DNA of 64,000 nucleotides from Sedimenticola selenatireducens (GTDB lineage: Bacteria > Pseudomonadota > Gammaproteobacteria > Chromatiales > Chromatiaceae): positions 166,572-230,571 of the forward strand of contig NZ_VMNH01000009.1 of assembly GCF_007625115.1 (NCBI RefSeq). Direction: 5' to 3'. The position numbers were made by a program, and so were the translations under genes. The notes beneath the pieces are model-generated. The model did no database searches. It had not been told where the DNA came from and saw only the letters and a list, made by a program, of their open reading frames with translations. Of the stretch, positions 8,568 to 17,576 are shown in pieces. Position 1 is the stretch's first letter; each line of letters starts with the position of its first letter.

Positions 8568-11429
8568 TTATGCAGGCATCCTTCGGTTCATTGAGGGATT
8601 GATGCGGCCAGTTAAGGCCTCATCGATCAGGGTTTCTTGTTGTTGGACGTGAATTGGGTAAAAACCTACCGCAGGCGCAGCGGCGGCTGGTCGTCCTACG
8701 TAGTAGAGGTGTTTGCCCTTATCAAGCTGGGTATGGAATCGATGTTTGATCTGATCCCATGCGCCCTGGTTTTGTGGCTCTTCCTGGCACCAGATCAGTC
8801 GGTCCACCTTGGTGTACTGGTCAATGATCTCGTCAAATATTTCACGTGGGAACGGATAGAGTTGTTCCAGTCGAATAAGTGCAACATTTTTCAGTCCACG
8901 TGCTCGCCGTGCTTCAAGCAGCTCGTAGTAGACCTTGCCAGAACAGATCACGATATGCTCGACATCATCAGGGTTAATGTCGTCAATTTCGCCAATCACA
9001 GATTGGAATCCACCTTTGGTAAACTCCTCCAGAGCGGATGTAGCCAACCGGTGGCGTAGCAGGCTCTTTGGTGACATCACCACCAGGGGTTTTCTCATGG
9101 GGCGCAACATCTGTCTGCGCAGCATGTGGAATACCTGGGCGGGTGTTGTGGGTACGCAGACCTGCATGTTGTGTTCAGCACAGAGTTGCAGATAGCGTTC
9201 CAGTCTCGCAGAGGAGTGTTCGGCGCCCTGACCTTCGTAGCCATGAGGCAACAGCATTACCAGGCCACAGTAGAGACCCCATTTAGAACCGCCAGAACTG
9301 ATAAATTGATCAATTACAACCTGCGCGCCATTGGCGAAATCACCAAATTGGGCTTCCCAGATGGTCAGTGATTTCGGCTCGGTAGTGGCGTAACCATATT
9401 CAAAGCCCAGCACGGCTTCTTCTGAGAGCAGTGAATCGATCACCAGGAAGTTCGCCTGATCCTCTGAAATGTGTTGTAACGGTGTATGGCTTTCACCAGT
9501 TAACTGGTTATGCAGCACCGCATGGCGATGTGAGAAGGTGCCTCGACCACAATCTTGGCCAGAGAGGCGAACAGGAATGCCTTCTTCTACCAATGAAGCG
9601 TAGGCCAGGCATTCACCAAAACCCCAATCGACGAGTTGGTCGCCTGTAGCCATCTTACGACGGCCTTCAATCAACTTGGTTACCCGTGCGTGTGTTTCGA
9701 AACCATCAGGGGCAGCCACCAAGCGTGCTGAGAGGTGTGCCAGACGCTCCTCCGATACGGAGGTATCGACAATATGTTCCCAGCTGATGTGATGATAGGG
9801 CGCCCAATTAACATGATATGGATAATTCAGATCCGTCAATGTGGGTCGTGCAACCGCGTTATTCTGTTCCAGGGATGAGCGATAGTCCTCTACCATCTCG
9901 CGACTCTGATCTGGGGTGATGATGCCCTCTGAGATCAGCTGGTCGGAGTAATTAGAACGGGTTGTCGGCAGACGACGAATCTTTTGATACATCATCGGCT
10001 GAGTCATTGCAGGCTCATCCGCTTCGTTATGACCGTGTCTGCGATAGCAGATCAAGTCAATGATGACGTCTTTATGGAATCGCTGGCGGTAGTCCATGGC
10101 TAATCGAGTAACAAAGATAACCGCTTCCGGATCATCACCGTTAACGTGGAAAATCGGCGCCTGAACAATCTTGGCTACGTCGGTGCAATAAAGTGTTGAG
10201 CGTGTATCCAGTGGATTACTGGTGGTAAAACCGACCTGGTTATTGATGACGATATGTACTGAACCACCTGTGGTATAACCCCGTGCCTGAGACATTTGGA
10301 ATGTCTCCATGACGACACCCTGGCCGGCAAATGCAGAGTCACCGTGGATCAGGATCGGTAGCACTTCGGATCCATCGCGATCACCACGGCGCTGCTGTCT
10401 GGCGCGTACAGAGCCCTCAATAACCGGGCTGATGATCTCAAGGTGTGAAGGATTGAATCCGAGCACTACATGTGAGAATCCACTGGGGGTTTCAATGTCG
10501 GTAGAAAACCCCATGTGATATTTCACATCGCCTGAACTTTTGTACAGCTCAGGTGTTTTCTTCCCTTCAAATTCATCAAAAAGTTCAGCAGGTGCTTTTC
10601 CCAGAATGTTGGTCAGTACATTCAGTCGGCCGCGATGCGCCATACCAATGGCTACTTCTCGTATACCATCCTGACCACCACGTTGAATGAGTTCATCCAT
10701 CAGTGGAATGAGCGATTCACCCCCTTCAAGGGAGAAGCGTTTCTGACCGACATAGCGGGTGTGCAGGTATTTTTCAAGGCCCTCAGCCGCCGTCAGCAGG
10801 GTCAGCAACCACTTCTTATCATCGGTGCTGAGATCTGCTTTTGCCCTGTTTCCTTCAACCCTTTTTTGAATCCACCGCTTCTGGCGGGTATCCGTAATGT
10901 GCATATATTCGGCGCCGACATTGCTGCCATACACATCTTTGATAAAGGAGATGATTTCACGCAGTGGCATGCGATCTGGTGCAAACAGCGAGCCGGTATT
11001 AAATACCGTATCCATGTCGGCTTCACCCAGACGATGGAAGGCGGGATCCAAATCCGGCACATCTTCAACATCGCGTAACTTTAGCGGGTCGAGGGTGGCA
11101 TATTGGTGTCCGCGGACACGCCAAGCATTGATTAAGCGAAGTACGGCCGCCTGTTTTTCAGCCGCTCCAGGTGACATGCGCTCGGACGCCTGTCTGAGCG
11201 CAGGGCGTTTTTCGCGTGCCAGACGGGCAAAGTTCGATCTGACAGGCCCATGGGCAATATCAGGCGCCTCATTGGCTGAGTCCTTGATAATGCTGTCAAA
11301 ACGTTTACGCCATGCGGGATCCACGCTGTTGGGATCCTGCAGATAGCGTTCGTAAAGGTCCTCAATAAACGCGGCATTACCGCCAGAGAGGGCTGATGTT
11401 GTGCGTAGCAACTCCAGAAGTGCGCTCAT
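8568..11429 (-). CDS. sucA: 2-oxoglutarate dehydrogenase E1
   Basis: Thiamine-diphosphate decarboxylase subunit of the 2-oxoglutarate dehydrogenase complex. The 953-residue length is typical. Visible family features are the N-terminal E2-contact segment (SGGNAAFIEDLYERYL), GMAHRGRLNVL (262-272), GDSAFAGQGVVMET and the INNQVGFTT pyrophosphate-binding region, and in the C-terminal half GQDCGRGTFSHRHAV. First gene of the sucAB operon. A palindrome at 11549-11564 lies in the divergent spacer upstream and may be an operator. Confidence 0.97.
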   Translation of the reverse strand: MSALLELLRTTSALSGGNAAFIEDLYERYLQDPNSVDPAWRKRFDSIIKDSANEAPDIAHGPVRSNFARLAREKRPALRQASERMSPGAAEKQAAVLRLINAWRVRGHQYATLDPLKLRDVEDVPDLDPAFHRLGEADMDTVFNTGSLFAPDRMPLREIISFIKDVYGSNVGAEYMHITDTRQKRWIQKRVEGNRAKADLSTDDKKWLLTLLTAAEGLEKYLHTRYVGQKRFSLEGGESLIPLMDELIQRGGQDGIREVAIGMAHRGRLNVLTNILGKAPAELFDEFEGKKTPELYKSSGDVKYHMGFSTDIETPSGFSHVVLGFNPSHLEIISPVIEGSVRARQQRRGDRDGSEVLPILIHGDSAFAGQGVVMETFQMSQARGYTTGGSVHIVINNQVGFTTSNPLDTRSTLYCTDVAKIVQAPIFHVNGDDPEAVIFVTRLAMDYRQRFHKDVIIDLICYRRHGHNEADEPAMTQPMMYQKIRRLPTTRSNYSDQLISEGIITPDQSREMVEDYRSSLEQNNAVARPTLTDLNYPYHVNWAPYHHISWEHIVDTSVSEERLAHLSARLVAAPDGFETHARVTKLIEGRRKMATGDQLVDWGFGECLAYASLVEEGIPVRLSGQDCGRGTFSHRHAVLHNQLTGESHTPLQHISEDQANFLVIDSLLSEEAVLGFEYGYATTEPKSLTIWEAQFGDFANGAQVVIDQFISSGGSKWGLYCGLVMLLPHGYEGQGAEHSSARLERYLQLCAEHNMQVCVPTTPAQVFHMLRRQMLRPMRKPLVVMSPKSLLRHRLATSALEEFTKGGFQSVIGEIDDINPDDVEHIVICSGKVYYELLEARRARGLKNVALIRLEQLYPFPREIFDEIIDQYTKVDRLIWCQEEPQNQGAWDQIKHRFHTQLDKGKHLYYVGRPAAAAPAVGFYPIHVQQQETLIDEALTGRINPSMNRRMPA

Positions 11430-11548
11430 TTGGATGATCGGCCTATTATTTGTGGTTGGGAGAGCGATTAAGGGGATAGTAGCATACGAGGTGCTTTTTT
11501 AAAGTGTTTTTATGTAATTAGTACGAATATCCAAAAAAAAGTGAAATT

Positions 11549-11564
11549 TTGTGCGGTCGCACAA
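11549..11564. promoter_or_regulatory. Palindrome in the sucA upstream spacer
   Basis: TTGTGCG-GT-CGCACAA, two perfect 7-base arms around GT, extendable outward with one mismatch. It lies about 120 bases before sucA and 130 bases before the divergent small gene at 11695. The form suits a dimeric repressor or activator site, but no regulator is identified. Confidence 0.35.
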
Positions 11565-11694
11565 TATTCATGATCGAGGCAGATTGAACTAAATCACACT
11601 TATTCATGGAGTTAGGGTTTTTGTCGGTAGTCAGCGCTATACTGGTGATACACACTAAAATATCTGCAGGGTAAAACGTTAAATAGCACTTTTT

Positions 11695-12066
11695 ATGCAG
11701 CAACCAGAAAAAAAAGAGAAAAAAAAATGGGCACGTCTTTCAGTAAGTTCACTTGAGGCGGATGTTGCCTATTTTGATGCCCGATTAGCCATGCTGGATC
11801 AGAAAAAAAGTAGTTATTATCAGCTGGCTCAGCATCGAGCTTATACCGAACTGGAACGGGTTCTGTCTGATATTTTGGGGCGCTTGCAGACCCGGCAAGT
11901 TAAGTCCCCCGCATCGTCCACTATTTCTCCTGCAGCGGCATCGGGCATTGAAGTCTCTGAAGAGTCTGAATCCTCCCCTTTGAACAAGGTATTTTCTGAA
12001 ACTACTACTGCGACACCGAAAAGCACTGATTTGGCAAAAGAGGATAAGGCCAAGAAGCAAGAGTAA
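11695..12066 (+). CDS. Hypothetical protein, helical N-terminus and disordered tail
   Basis: Unrecognised 123-residue protein. It starts with a lysine-rich stretch, has a likely helical segment at residues 20-65 (VAYFDARLAMLDQKK and on), then a Ser/Thr/Ala/Glu-rich tail ending in KKQE. No signal peptide or membrane segment is visible. It stands alone, divergent from sucA and ahead of the tRNA gene. The ATG at 11695 has no strong Shine-Dalgarno sequence. Base use is like its neighbours. Confidence 0.6.
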   Translation: MQQPEKKEKKKWARLSVSSLEADVAYFDARLAMLDQKKSSYYQLAQHRAYTELERVLSDILGRLQTRQVKSPASSTISPAAASGIEVSEESESSPLNKVFSETTTATPKSTDLAKEDKAKKQE

Positions 12067-12208
12067 TTCCGCTTTGAAGTTACCCGCTTTCCCTCACGGC
12101 ATCGCAATAACGCTTAAAAATCGATACAGGCTTGAGTGTAAAAATAGGCCATGATGAAATAAAGCCTGAACAGATCCGGTCTTTACTGCAGTGGGCAGGC
12201 CGAGAAAA

Positions 12209-12285
12209 TGGCGCCCCCGACACGATTCGAACGTGTGGCCTCACCCTTAGGAGGGGTGCGCTCTATCCAGCTGAGCTACGGGGGC
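12209..12285 (-). tRNA. tRNA-Arg (anticodon CCT)
   Basis: Read on the minus strand this folds as a complete 77-base tRNA with CCA encoded. The acceptor stem GCCCCCG pairs with CGGGGGC. The D-loop region AGCTCAGCTGGATAGAG, the anticodon stem CACCC/GGGTG around CTCCTAA (anticodon CCT) and the T-loop GTTCGAATC are all present. It decodes AGG. Confidence 0.97.
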
Positions 12286-12472
12286 GTTGTGATGTGGGGC
12301 AAAGAGCGTGCTTCGAAGCGCATTTTCCTTGTCGGTCGGCATTTTAGCATTTTCACAGGGTGCGTTGGCAACCAAAGCTTTTATATTCGGGTAATGGCGG
12401 TAAACTTTTCTCTATCTGTGCACAGTTCCATTGACATTGCATAATACTGGCTCCGTTGTATGAGGTTTTTCT

Positions 12473-13438
12473 ATGTTGGACACCGCACACCTTCTTTCGC
12501 CAACCACATTTCCTGAAATAACGCGTGGGCGGTTGGAAACGCTGCAAATCAATCTCGGCTATCGTTGTAATCAGACATGCAAGCATTGTCATGTTAATGC
12601 GGGTCCCACACGAACTGAAATGATGGCGAAAGAAACCATTGATCAGATTCTACAGTTCATTGAACGGCAGCAAATCAAATCCATCGATCTCACTGGTGGA
12701 GCTCCAGAGCTTAATCCGCATTTCAGCGCTCTCGTGGCATCGGCACGCTCTATGGGTGTGACTGTGTTGGACCGCTGTAATCTCTCAATTCTGGAAGAGC
12801 CGGGTCAGGAGTATCTGAGTGCATTCTTCGCAAAACAGTCAGTCCATGTGGTAGCGTCCCTGCCTTGCTATCTTCAGGAGAATGTGGATGAGCAGCGCGG
12901 CAAAGGTGTTTACGATGCGAGTATACGGGGGCTGAAGTTACTCAATGCGTTGGGTTATGGTGATGAGGCAAGTGGATTGGTGTTGAACCTTGTCTATAAT
13001 CCGCTGGGTGCTGCGTTGCCACCTCCTCAGGATGTGCTGGAGGCCGATTATAAAAAACGCTTGATGGATGACCATGGAATTCGATTCAATAATCTCTTTA
13101 CAATCACCAATATGCCAATCAGTCGTTTTGGCAGCACACTGTTGTCAAAAGGTGAGTTTAATAGTTATATGGCATTGCTGAAGCGCTCATACATTCGGGC
13201 AAACTTGCAGACTGTGATGTGCCGTAACTTGCTAAGTGTTGATTGGCAGGGGTATCTGTACGATTGTGATTTCAATCAGATGTTACAGATGTCCATTGAT
13301 CACAAGGCTGGTGAAAGAACCCACATTACCGAGATTATGAATGAATCCCTTGATGGTCATAAAATCAAAATTGCTGAGCACTGTTATGGCTGCACAGCAG
13401 GGCAGGGTAGCAGTTGTGGTGGTGCATTGAGTGAATGA
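12473..13438 (+). CDS. arsS: Arsenosugar biosynthesis radical SAM protein ArsS-like
   Basis: Radical SAM enzyme of the ArsS family, proposed to join a 5'-deoxyadenosyl group to methylated arsenic on the route to arsenosugars. The cluster motif is CNQTCKHC (Cys32, Cys36, Cys39), followed by DLTGGAPELNPHF, a hallmark of this family. The C-terminal half has MCRN, YDCDFN and a Cys-rich end CYGCTAGQGSSCGG, which suggests auxiliary metal or Fe-S binding. Length 321 is normal. TGAGG at 12460 precedes the ATG. Two glycosyltransferase genes follow with overlapping ends. No arsM methyltransferase is in the window, so the arsenic role rests on family knowledge. Confidence 0.88.
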   Translation: MLDTAHLLSPTTFPEITRGRLETLQINLGYRCNQTCKHCHVNAGPTRTEMMAKETIDQILQFIERQQIKSIDLTGGAPELNPHFSALVASARSMGVTVLDRCNLSILEEPGQEYLSAFFAKQSVHVVASLPCYLQENVDEQRGKGVYDASIRGLKLLNALGYGDEASGLVLNLVYNPLGAALPPPQDVLEADYKKRLMDDHGIRFNNLFTITNMPISRFGSTLLSKGEFNSYMALLKRSYIRANLQTVMCRNLLSVDWQGYLYDCDFNQMLQMSIDHKAGERTHITEIMNESLDGHKIKIAEHCYGCTAGQGSSCGGALSE

Positions 13439-14112
13439 TTGTGCCAACGCTCTCTATCGTAATTCCCTGCCTGGATGAGGCTGAGATCATTCAAAAGCTC
13501 CTCGAATCACTCCAGTCCACGCGGGGTCGAGGGGTTGAGTTGATCCTGGTAGATGGTGGTAGTGATGATTCGACGGTTGCCAAGCCATTGGTTGATCAGT
13601 TGTTAGTGACTGCTCCTGGACGTGCGCTGCAAATGAATGCCGGTGCACGTATCGCTAAAAGTGATCTACTCTGGTTTTTACATGCTGATAGCATGGTTAA
13701 TGACGATTTTCCAGAAGCGATTCGTACTGCACTGCAATCAAGTGAGTGCCGATGGGGTCGATTTGATGTGACGCTTTCCGGCAGGGCTCCCTTTTTCCGC
13801 GTAATTGAATTCATGATGAACTGGCGTTCCCGATTGACCGGTATTGCTACTGGAGATCAGGGGATATTTGTACAGCGTGGTTTGTTTGAGCAAGTCGGTG
13901 GCTTTCCGGAAATTCCTTTGATGGAAGACATTCGTTTGAGCGCCTTGCTGAGAAAGTACGCGTGGCCAATCGCATTGCGCCAACGCCTGATGACCTCCAG
14001 CAGACGTTGGGAGCAATCCGGAATATTGCGTACGGTATTATTGATGTGGAGACTGCGGCTGGCGTTTTATTTTGGCGTTGATCCAAAACGGCTGGCGCAA
14101 CGCTACCGATAA
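13435..14112 (+). CDS. TIGR04283-type glycosyltransferase (arsenosugar cluster)
   Basis: Family 2 glycosyltransferase of 225 residues. The N-terminus IVIPCLDEAEII and VDGGSDDST form the nucleotide-sugar site, and WFLHADS supplies the DXD-like metal site. The following GRFDV and TGIATGDQGIFV segments are typical of the TIGR04283 group, often found beside arsS. Its start overlaps the arsS stop by four bases (ATGA), so the two are coupled. The sugar donor and acceptor are unknown; members also occur in genomes without arsenosugar genes. Confidence 0.85.
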   Translation: MIVPTLSIVIPCLDEAEIIQKLLESLQSTRGRGVELILVDGGSDDSTVAKPLVDQLLVTAPGRALQMNAGARIAKSDLLWFLHADSMVNDDFPEAIRTALQSSECRWGRFDVTLSGRAPFFRVIEFMMNWRSRLTGIATGDQGIFVQRGLFEQVGGFPEIPLMEDIRLSALLRKYAWPIALRQRLMTSSRRWEQSGILRTVLLMWRLRLAFYFGVDPKRLAQRYR

Positions 14113-14729
14113 TGCTGTTTCCTGATGCCAAAATCTTACTTTTTGCCAAGGCTCCAGAACCTGGGCTGGTCAAAACACGCCTGATTCCGGTTGTTGGAGA
14201 GGAGGCGTCAGCAGCGCTTTATCTTGAGTTGCTGTCCGGTGTAATTCATCGCCTCGCAGGGGCGATCGCACCGCTACAGCTTTGGTGTGCGCCGGATGCT
14301 GAACATCCCTTTTTTCAAACCATAGATCAGGATTGTGGCATCACGTTGCATGTCCAGAAAGGTGCCGATCTGGGTCAACGGATGGCGCATGCAGCAAGGA
14401 CGGCGTTAAAAGAGGCTGGAAGTGTTGTGCTGATCGGGGGGGATAGCCCCGTTCTTGAAAAGGAGCACTTGATCAAGGCCTTGATCTGGTTGGCAGAGGG
14501 GAGTGATGCCGTTCTCGGCCCCGCCGAAGATGGTGGCTATGTGCTGCTTGCATTGAAGCAGATGAATACGCATCTATTTGAGCAGATTGCTTGGGGTGGT
14601 AATGATGTCTGCGAGTCAACCCGTCAACGTCTTAGAACATTGAACTGGACCTGGCGTGAGCTCGAACCGCTTTGGGATGTTGATAGAAAAGAGGACCTGC
14701 TGCGTTATCAGAATTTGTGCGCTGATTAA
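14112..14729 (+). CDS. TIGR04282-type glycosyltransferase/nucleotidyltransferase-like
   Basis: GT-A fold protein of 205 residues in the TIGR04282 (DUF2064) family, usually the third member of the arsS cluster. Motifs: LFAKAPEPGLVKTRL near the N-terminus, the nucleotide-binding signature of the MobA/IspD-like fold; IGGDSPVL in the middle; GPAEDGGYVL after it. The start codon shares one base with the stop of the previous gene (TAATG). It ends 12 bases before the convergent flgN. Confidence 0.85.
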   Translation: MLFPDAKILLFAKAPEPGLVKTRLIPVVGEEASAALYLELLSGVIHRLAGAIAPLQLWCAPDAEHPFFQTIDQDCGITLHVQKGADLGQRMAHAARTALKEAGSVVLIGGDSPVLEKEHLIKALIWLAEGSDAVLGPAEDGGYVLLALKQMNTHLFEQIAWGGNDVCESTRQRLRTLNWTWRELEPLWDVDRKEDLLRYQNLCAD

Positions 14730-14741
14730 GGGCTATAGCCC

Positions 14742-15227
14742 CTAGGCCTTGGCTAGAGAGTGTCCTGAGTCTTCTTGGTAGTGCTGTCCCTTTGAGCCAT
14801 ATGTGCTGCTTGAGTTTCCAGTGCGCCCACAGAGTATATCCAATGCCTGCTTGTTGTGTCGTTGGCTGAGTGCCACGATACCTCCATTGATCTCATTTTG
14901 TGCCTGTAACTTACTGGCGGTCTGGCTCAGTTTTTCCCAGATGCCGGCAGGCTTGGTGTCCGAGTTTTGCTGCATGAGTGAGGTGACCCCAGCTGTTCCA
15001 GTTATCATGTTGTGATGAGTGAGCCAGCGATCTCGCTGTTGTATGCACTCCCACATGAGCCGCATGCCCTGTTTCTTTTCTTGGCTGATTGCCAGGATGG
15101 CTTCTGCATCGTTCGATCTTAACGTGCTGTTCTCCTGCTGCACCGTCTCAAGAAGCGAAGCCGCGCTCGCGTATTCTGCCGAAAGAAGTTCAGTGAGTTG
15201 ATTCTGTAGTTCAGCAGAGAGCTTCAT
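14742..15227 (-). CDS. flgN: Flagellar export chaperone FlgN
   Basis: Cytoplasmic chaperone for the hook-filament junction proteins FlgK and FlgL. The 161-residue protein is helical throughout, with the FlgN-like pattern LLSAEYASAASLLETVQQEN, then KKQGMRLMWECIQQRD, and a polar tail. Identification rests on this weak family pattern plus position directly after flgM, three bases apart. The same flgMN pair occurs in Pseudomonas. Confidence 0.85.
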   Translation of the reverse strand: MKLSAELQNQLTELLSAEYASAASLLETVQQENSTLRSNDAEAILAISQEKKQGMRLMWECIQQRDRWLTHHNMITGTAGVTSLMQQNSDTKPAGIWEKLSQTASKLQAQNEINGGIVALSQRHNKQALDILCGRTGNSSSTYGSKGQHYQEDSGHSLAKA

Positions 15228-15230
15228 GGG

Positions 15231-15563
15231 TTACTCCTTTTTAGTAATATTCGCAAACTCACGTTCTTGAGTGAGCAGGTTTTCAGCCGCATCTTCAGGC
15301 TCAAAGGCAAAATTGCCCGAAGCCAGTGATCGCTGAATATCAGAAATATGTTGTGCATCAGCAATAGGTAGGCTGGCAATCTGTGCTTCCAGCTCCCTCA
15401 ATCGTGTAGCTGAGACTGTTATGCTTACCGTGTCATTGCTGCCGCCGCTGGATTTTCCAATCGGATCAGCGCTGTTACTTTGTGGCCTTTCAGCCGCCTT
15501 GGTTTGACCTCCATCGCTGGTTGCAATGGGATGTCCAGACGAGCCTTTAATCTTCATGCTCAT
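15231..15563 (-). CDS. flgM: Anti-sigma-28 factor FlgM
   Basis: Binds and inhibits the flagellar sigma factor FliA until it is exported through the finished hook. The 110-residue protein has a disordered, polar N-terminal half and the FlgM C-terminal region, seen as DTVSITVSATRLRELEAQI and IQRSLASGNFAFEPEDAAENLL. AAGGTGA precedes the ATG. A near-consensus sigma-28 promoter lies 31 bases upstream, giving the usual feedback loop. flgN follows in the same transcript. Confidence 0.93.
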   Translation of the reverse strand: MSMKIKGSSGHPIATSDGGQTKAAERPQSNSADPIGKSSGGSNDTVSITVSATRLRELEAQIASLPIADAQHISDIQRSLASGNFAFEPEDAAENLLTQEREFANITKKE

Positions 15564-15593
15564 TAATCACCTTATTAAATTGTTCCCATCAGC

Positions 15594-15620
15594 GTATCGG
15601 CCATATAGGGGTAACCTTTA
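15594..15620 (-). promoter_or_regulatory. Sigma-28 promoter of flgMN
   Basis: On the minus strand: TAAAGGTT-N11-GCCGATAC, against the FliA consensus TAAAGTTT-N11-GCCGATAA. The spacing is exact and 13 of 16 positions match. It ends 31 bases before the flgM ATG. Confidence 0.88.
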
Positions 15621-15682
15621 ACAAGTAATCGTTTAAAATCAGTGTCTAAATTAGCGGTTGCTCACACTCCATTCGAGAGCGA

Positions 15683-16405
15683 CTAAGTAGATGCTTGTAC
15701 AATGCCGGGTGAGACAATGGTCGCTTCAATTTGTCGACTTGAACTGCTGTTCTCCACCTTGATTCGTTCGCCAATCGCGCCATTTCCCAGTGCCTTTCCA
15801 GACATGCGCACCTGAAGCGATCCAATCTGGGCGAGGATAGTGACTTGACTGCCTTTTTTGACGGCATGCTGGACAGTGAGTTGTGAGGGATTCAGTACAG
15901 TGCTGTTCTGTACAGAGCGTTTTATTTTTTTCCCAAGAACCTGATTAGCATGTGTCAGATAGCCTTTATGCAATCTGGCGACATCCCGACGTTCGATCTT
16001 TATATCATCGGCGGTCACAAGGGTGCCTCTGGGCAGTTGGCGATTGGCAACGATAACCATTCTTTCATCCGTCAGGGTGACCGGCACAAAGAGTGTCCAA
16101 CTGGTACTGCCGTTGCAGCGGACCCCGACAGTGACGCGATAGCTGTTTTTTCGGCCGTAGGGTGTAAAGGTATCGAGTGCCTGATTGCACTGTGCCAGAC
16201 GCAGACGGCTGTCGAGACGTCCGGGGGTTACGGTGACCCCGGTAGCATCATCATCCAGGGTATCCATTACATGGTCCTTGGCGGCGTCCTGGATGCTGTC
16301 GTGGGATTGGTATTCGCTAGCGAGGGCTGTTGCGGTCATTAACAGACAACCCAGTAGCAGGAGGATAGATCCTCTCTTCCATTCTGTTGTTTTACATCGT
16401 TGCAT
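15683..16405 (-). CDS. flgA: Flagellar P-ring assembly chaperone FlgA
   Basis: Periplasmic chaperone that helps FlgI assemble into the P-ring. A signal peptide is visible (GSILLLLGCLLMTATALASE, cleavage near residue 29). The SAF domain follows (VVANRQLPRGTLVTADDIK and the GYLTHANQVLGKKIKRSV segment), and the C-terminus VENSSSSRQIEATIVSPG is typical. Length 240 is normal. It is transcribed away from cheV, with a sigma-54 site at 16457-16473. Confidence 0.94.
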   Translation of the reverse strand: MQRCKTTEWKRGSILLLLGCLLMTATALASEYQSHDSIQDAAKDHVMDTLDDDATGVTVTPGRLDSRLRLAQCNQALDTFTPYGRKNSYRVTVGVRCNGSTSWTLFVPVTLTDERMVIVANRQLPRGTLVTADDIKIERRDVARLHKGYLTHANQVLGKKIKRSVQNSTVLNPSQLTVQHAVKKGSQVTILAQIGSLQVRMSGKALGNGAIGERIKVENSSSSRQIEATIVSPGIVQAST

Positions 16406-16456
16406 AATTTTACCTGCCTGTGTATTTCAGCCGGTTATCGTAATAAATTGGAAATA

Positions 16457-16473
16457 TGCAAATTGTATGCCTG
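16457..16473 (-). promoter_or_regulatory. Sigma-54 promoter of flgA
   Basis: On the minus strand: AGGCAT-ACAAT-TTGCA, with the obligatory GG and GC exactly 10 bases apart. The -12 element TTTGCA is good; the -24 element has A in place of T before GGC. It lies about 52 bases before the flgA ATG. Confidence 0.6.
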
Positions 16474-16537
16474 CTTTGGTGTCTTTGTTTCAGTGGACGC
16501 AGTGTACTTATTCTGGACAACAGAGGTATAACAGCGC

Positions 16538-16564
16538 TAAAGCAATGGATTGATGGGTCGCTAA
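16538..16564 (+). promoter_or_regulatory. Possible sigma-28 promoter of cheV
   Basis: TAAAGCAA-N11-GTCGCTAA. The -35 core TAAAG and the 11-base gap are right, and the -10 matches six of eight consensus positions. It ends 35 bases before cheV. It lies on the opposite strand and just upstream of the flgA promoter region. Confidence 0.5.
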
Positions 16565-16599
16565 CCTAAAGAAGAAAATATAGAACATGAGAGGTAGAG

Positions 16600-17544
16600 A
16601 TGGCCGGAATCCTTGACGGTGTTGATCAACGAACCAAACTTGCAGGTCATAACCGACTGGAATTACTACTGTTCCGATTGGCTGGCAGGCAGAGATTCGG
16701 CATCAATGTTTTTAAGGTGCAAGAGGTGATTCAGTGTCCAGCCTTAACCCAGTTGCCTGGCTCCCATCCGGTGGTGAGGGGTATTGCCAATATGCGGGGC
16801 AAGACTATTACTGTTATGGATCTGTCGCAATCGATTGGTGGTCCCCCACTGGATAACATTGAAGGTCGTTTTGTCATTATTACTGAATACAACCGTAGGA
16901 TTCAGGGTTTTCTAGTCGGTTCAGTAGACCGGATTGTCAACATGAATTGGGGTGATATCCTGCCTCCGCCAAAGGGTGCAGCAAAGGGCAGCTACATGAC
17001 TGCAGTCACGCGGGTTGATGATGAGTTGGTAGAAATCATTGACGTCGAGAAAGTGCTGAGCGAAATTGTGGGGTCGGCCGAGGGTGTCTCCGAGGGAGTG
17101 ATTGAGGAGGATGCCATTGATGAAACCCAACATGTATTGATTGCCGATGACTCTTCAGTGGCCCGTAATCAGGTCAAGCGTGTTCTGGATCGACTGGGTG
17201 TCATGACCACGGTCTGCAATGATGGAAAACAGGCGCTGGACCAATTAAAGGCATGGACAGAAGAAGGGAAGCACGTACCTGGTTTCTTGGCCCTGGTTAT
17301 TTCAGATGTCGAGATGCCCGTGATGGATGGCTATACGCTGACAACGGAGATCCGTAAAGATCCTACTCTCGCAAATTTGCATATTATCCTCCATACTTCA
17401 CTGAGTGGTGTATTTAATCAGACCATGATTGAAAAGGTGGGAGCCAACGCATTTTTGGCAAAATATGAGCCGGATGAGTTGGCAAGAGTGGTACAGGCAC
17501 GCCTCAAACAACATAAGCTGGAAGTGCAGGCACTGAACTCTTAA
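16600..17544 (+). CDS. cheV: Chemotaxis coupling protein CheV
   Basis: Couples chemoreceptors to CheA and adapts the signal by phosphorylation. Residues 18-160 are a CheW-like domain (ELLLFRLAGRQRFGINVFKVQEV); residues about 177-305 are a receiver domain with acidic pair Asp183/Asp184, phospho-acceptor Asp236 in ISDVEMP and a lysine in LAKYEPDE. Length 314 is normal. AGAGGTAGAG precedes the ATG. The order cheV-cheR-flgB is that of Pseudomonas and Vibrio. Confidence 0.95.
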   Translation: MAGILDGVDQRTKLAGHNRLELLLFRLAGRQRFGINVFKVQEVIQCPALTQLPGSHPVVRGIANMRGKTITVMDLSQSIGGPPLDNIEGRFVIITEYNRRIQGFLVGSVDRIVNMNWGDILPPPKGAAKGSYMTAVTRVDDELVEIIDVEKVLSEIVGSAEGVSEGVIEEDAIDETQHVLIADDSSVARNQVKRVLDRLGVMTTVCNDGKQALDQLKAWTEEGKHVPGFLALVISDVEMPVMDGYTLTTEIRKDPTLANLHIILHTSLSGVFNQTMIEKVGANAFLAKYEPDELARVVQARLKQHKLEVQALNS

Positions 17545-17576
17545 CAGGGATAGAAAACTCAATAGAATGGATAATC

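Noticed and set aside
10635..11078. 147-codon frame opposite sucA
   Set aside because: Shadow of the certain sucA coding sequence; no ribosome site or known motif.
14729..14742. GGGCTATAGCCC as a terminator between the arsenosugar genes and flgN
   Set aside because: It has no loop and no T-run, so it cannot be supported as a terminator.
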